From assembly GCA_035609245.1 (NCBI GenBank), contig CP141202.1:1488001-1552000 (forward strand): a stretch of 64,000 nucleotides of DNA, written 5' to 3'. The translations under genes and the position numbers were made by a program. Shown here in pieces: positions 63,712-64,000 of the stretch (positions within the stretch are counted from its first letter, which is position 1; each line of letters starts with the position of its first letter). The notes under the pieces are model-generated. The model was not told the origin of the DNA. It did not search any database and saw nothing but the letters and a program-made list of their open reading frames with translations. Source of the DNA: Bacteroidales bacterium MB20-C3-3 (GTDB lineage: Bacteria; Bacteroidota; Bacteroidia; Bacteroidales; UBA932).

Positions 63712-63757
63712 TAGGCTAATTTTAGAAGGATTATATTAAATTAAAAACAGATATTCC

Positions 63758-64000
63758 ATGCAAAGTAAAGGTGCCATTAAATTAGTGGCAATTTTGATCG
63801 CCCTGGCTTGTATTTATCAGCTGTCATTTACATGGGCAACACGGAACCAGGAAAAAAAGGCAAAAGTCTATGCAGTGGCTGCCGTAGAGGCAGAGAGGGT
63901 TTCTCCTGCATTTGCTCTGGTTTCTGAATTGGAGAAGCCATTTTACCTGGATTCACTTCGTCTTGCAAAAGAGAGGTTCTACCTGGACTCAATCACTGCA
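63758..64000 (+). CDS. secD: protein translocase subunit SecD/SecDF, 5' part
   Basis: The first 81 codons are present and run off the window end. The start MQSKGAIKLVAILIALACIYQLSFTW gives the first transmembrane helix. TRNQEKKAKVYAVAAVEAERV and the repeated FYLDSL motif resemble the extended N-terminus of Bacteroidetes SecDF fusions, which use the proton gradient to pull proteins across the membrane. Whether SecD and SecF are fused cannot be seen here. A -7 box lies 46 bases upstream. Divergent neighbour: the PD40/SPOR envelope gene. Confidence 0.85.
   Translation, partial: MQSKGAIKLVAILIALACIYQLSFTWATRNQEKKAKVYAVAAVEAERVSPAFALVSELEKPFYLDSLRLAKERFYLDSITA

Overview
This window reads as a chromosomal segment of a low-GC member of the Bacteroidetes, most likely Bacteroidales. 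Supporting signs are the Bacteroidetes -7 promoter box (TAnnTTTG) before many genes, fumarate reductase/succinate dehydrogenase subunits of the Bacteroides type, a TonB with a long acidic periplasmic linker, PD40/SPOR envelope proteins, a DUF5916 outer-membrane protein and a DsbD fused to thioredoxin. Three tRNAs are present: Ala-GGC, Pro-TGG and Ser-GCT.

The first ~46 kb is mostly core genome. In order it holds an outer-membrane barrel with a partial TPR protein, mfd, ruvB with an Ntn hydrolase, a GH20 hexosaminidase, sdhA-sdhB (no cytochrome subunit beside them), an alpha/beta hydrolase with a P1 peptidase, hflX, tonB, tRNA-Ala, mdh, ybeY-mnmG, an acetyltransferase with an acyl-CoA ligase and threonine aldolase, gcvH-ruvA, a sufS-sufE-sufT-folK cluster, an AraC regulator with pirin and nitroreductase, dsbD, glycyl-tRNA synthetase, a dihydroorotate-dehydrogenase-like gene, crcB, tRNA-Pro and the DUF5916 operon. 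A hipBA module, a threonylcarbamoyl-AMP synthase, a DUF4143 ATPase and a membrane-anchored HTH regulator lead into the accessory part.

From about 41.8 kb the sequence becomes visibly reworked. It has a relic of an outer-membrane gene, a frameshifted small secreted-protein gene, a 5'-truncated CPBP protease abutting a 28-bp inverted repeat and a GC-rich block, and several families of palindromic or tandem intergenic repeats. Between a copy of a structured repeat at 48.8-49.0 kb and a second copy beside tRNA-Ser at 60.0-60.2 kb lies an ~11-kb accessory segment. It contains a complete IS21-family element that splits a nuclease-like gene in frame, a three-gene TIGR04255-type operon, a two-gene operon joining a two-helix membrane PLD-like protein to a radical SAM protein, an integrase remnant, a secreted HExxH peptidase and dinD. 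The layout suggests a decayed tRNA-linked island; the two small operons are the best candidates for an undescribed, perhaps defensive, system.

After tRNA-Ser the core genome resumes with a floA-nfeD-PD40/SPOR cluster and, divergently, the first 81 codons of secD/secDF.
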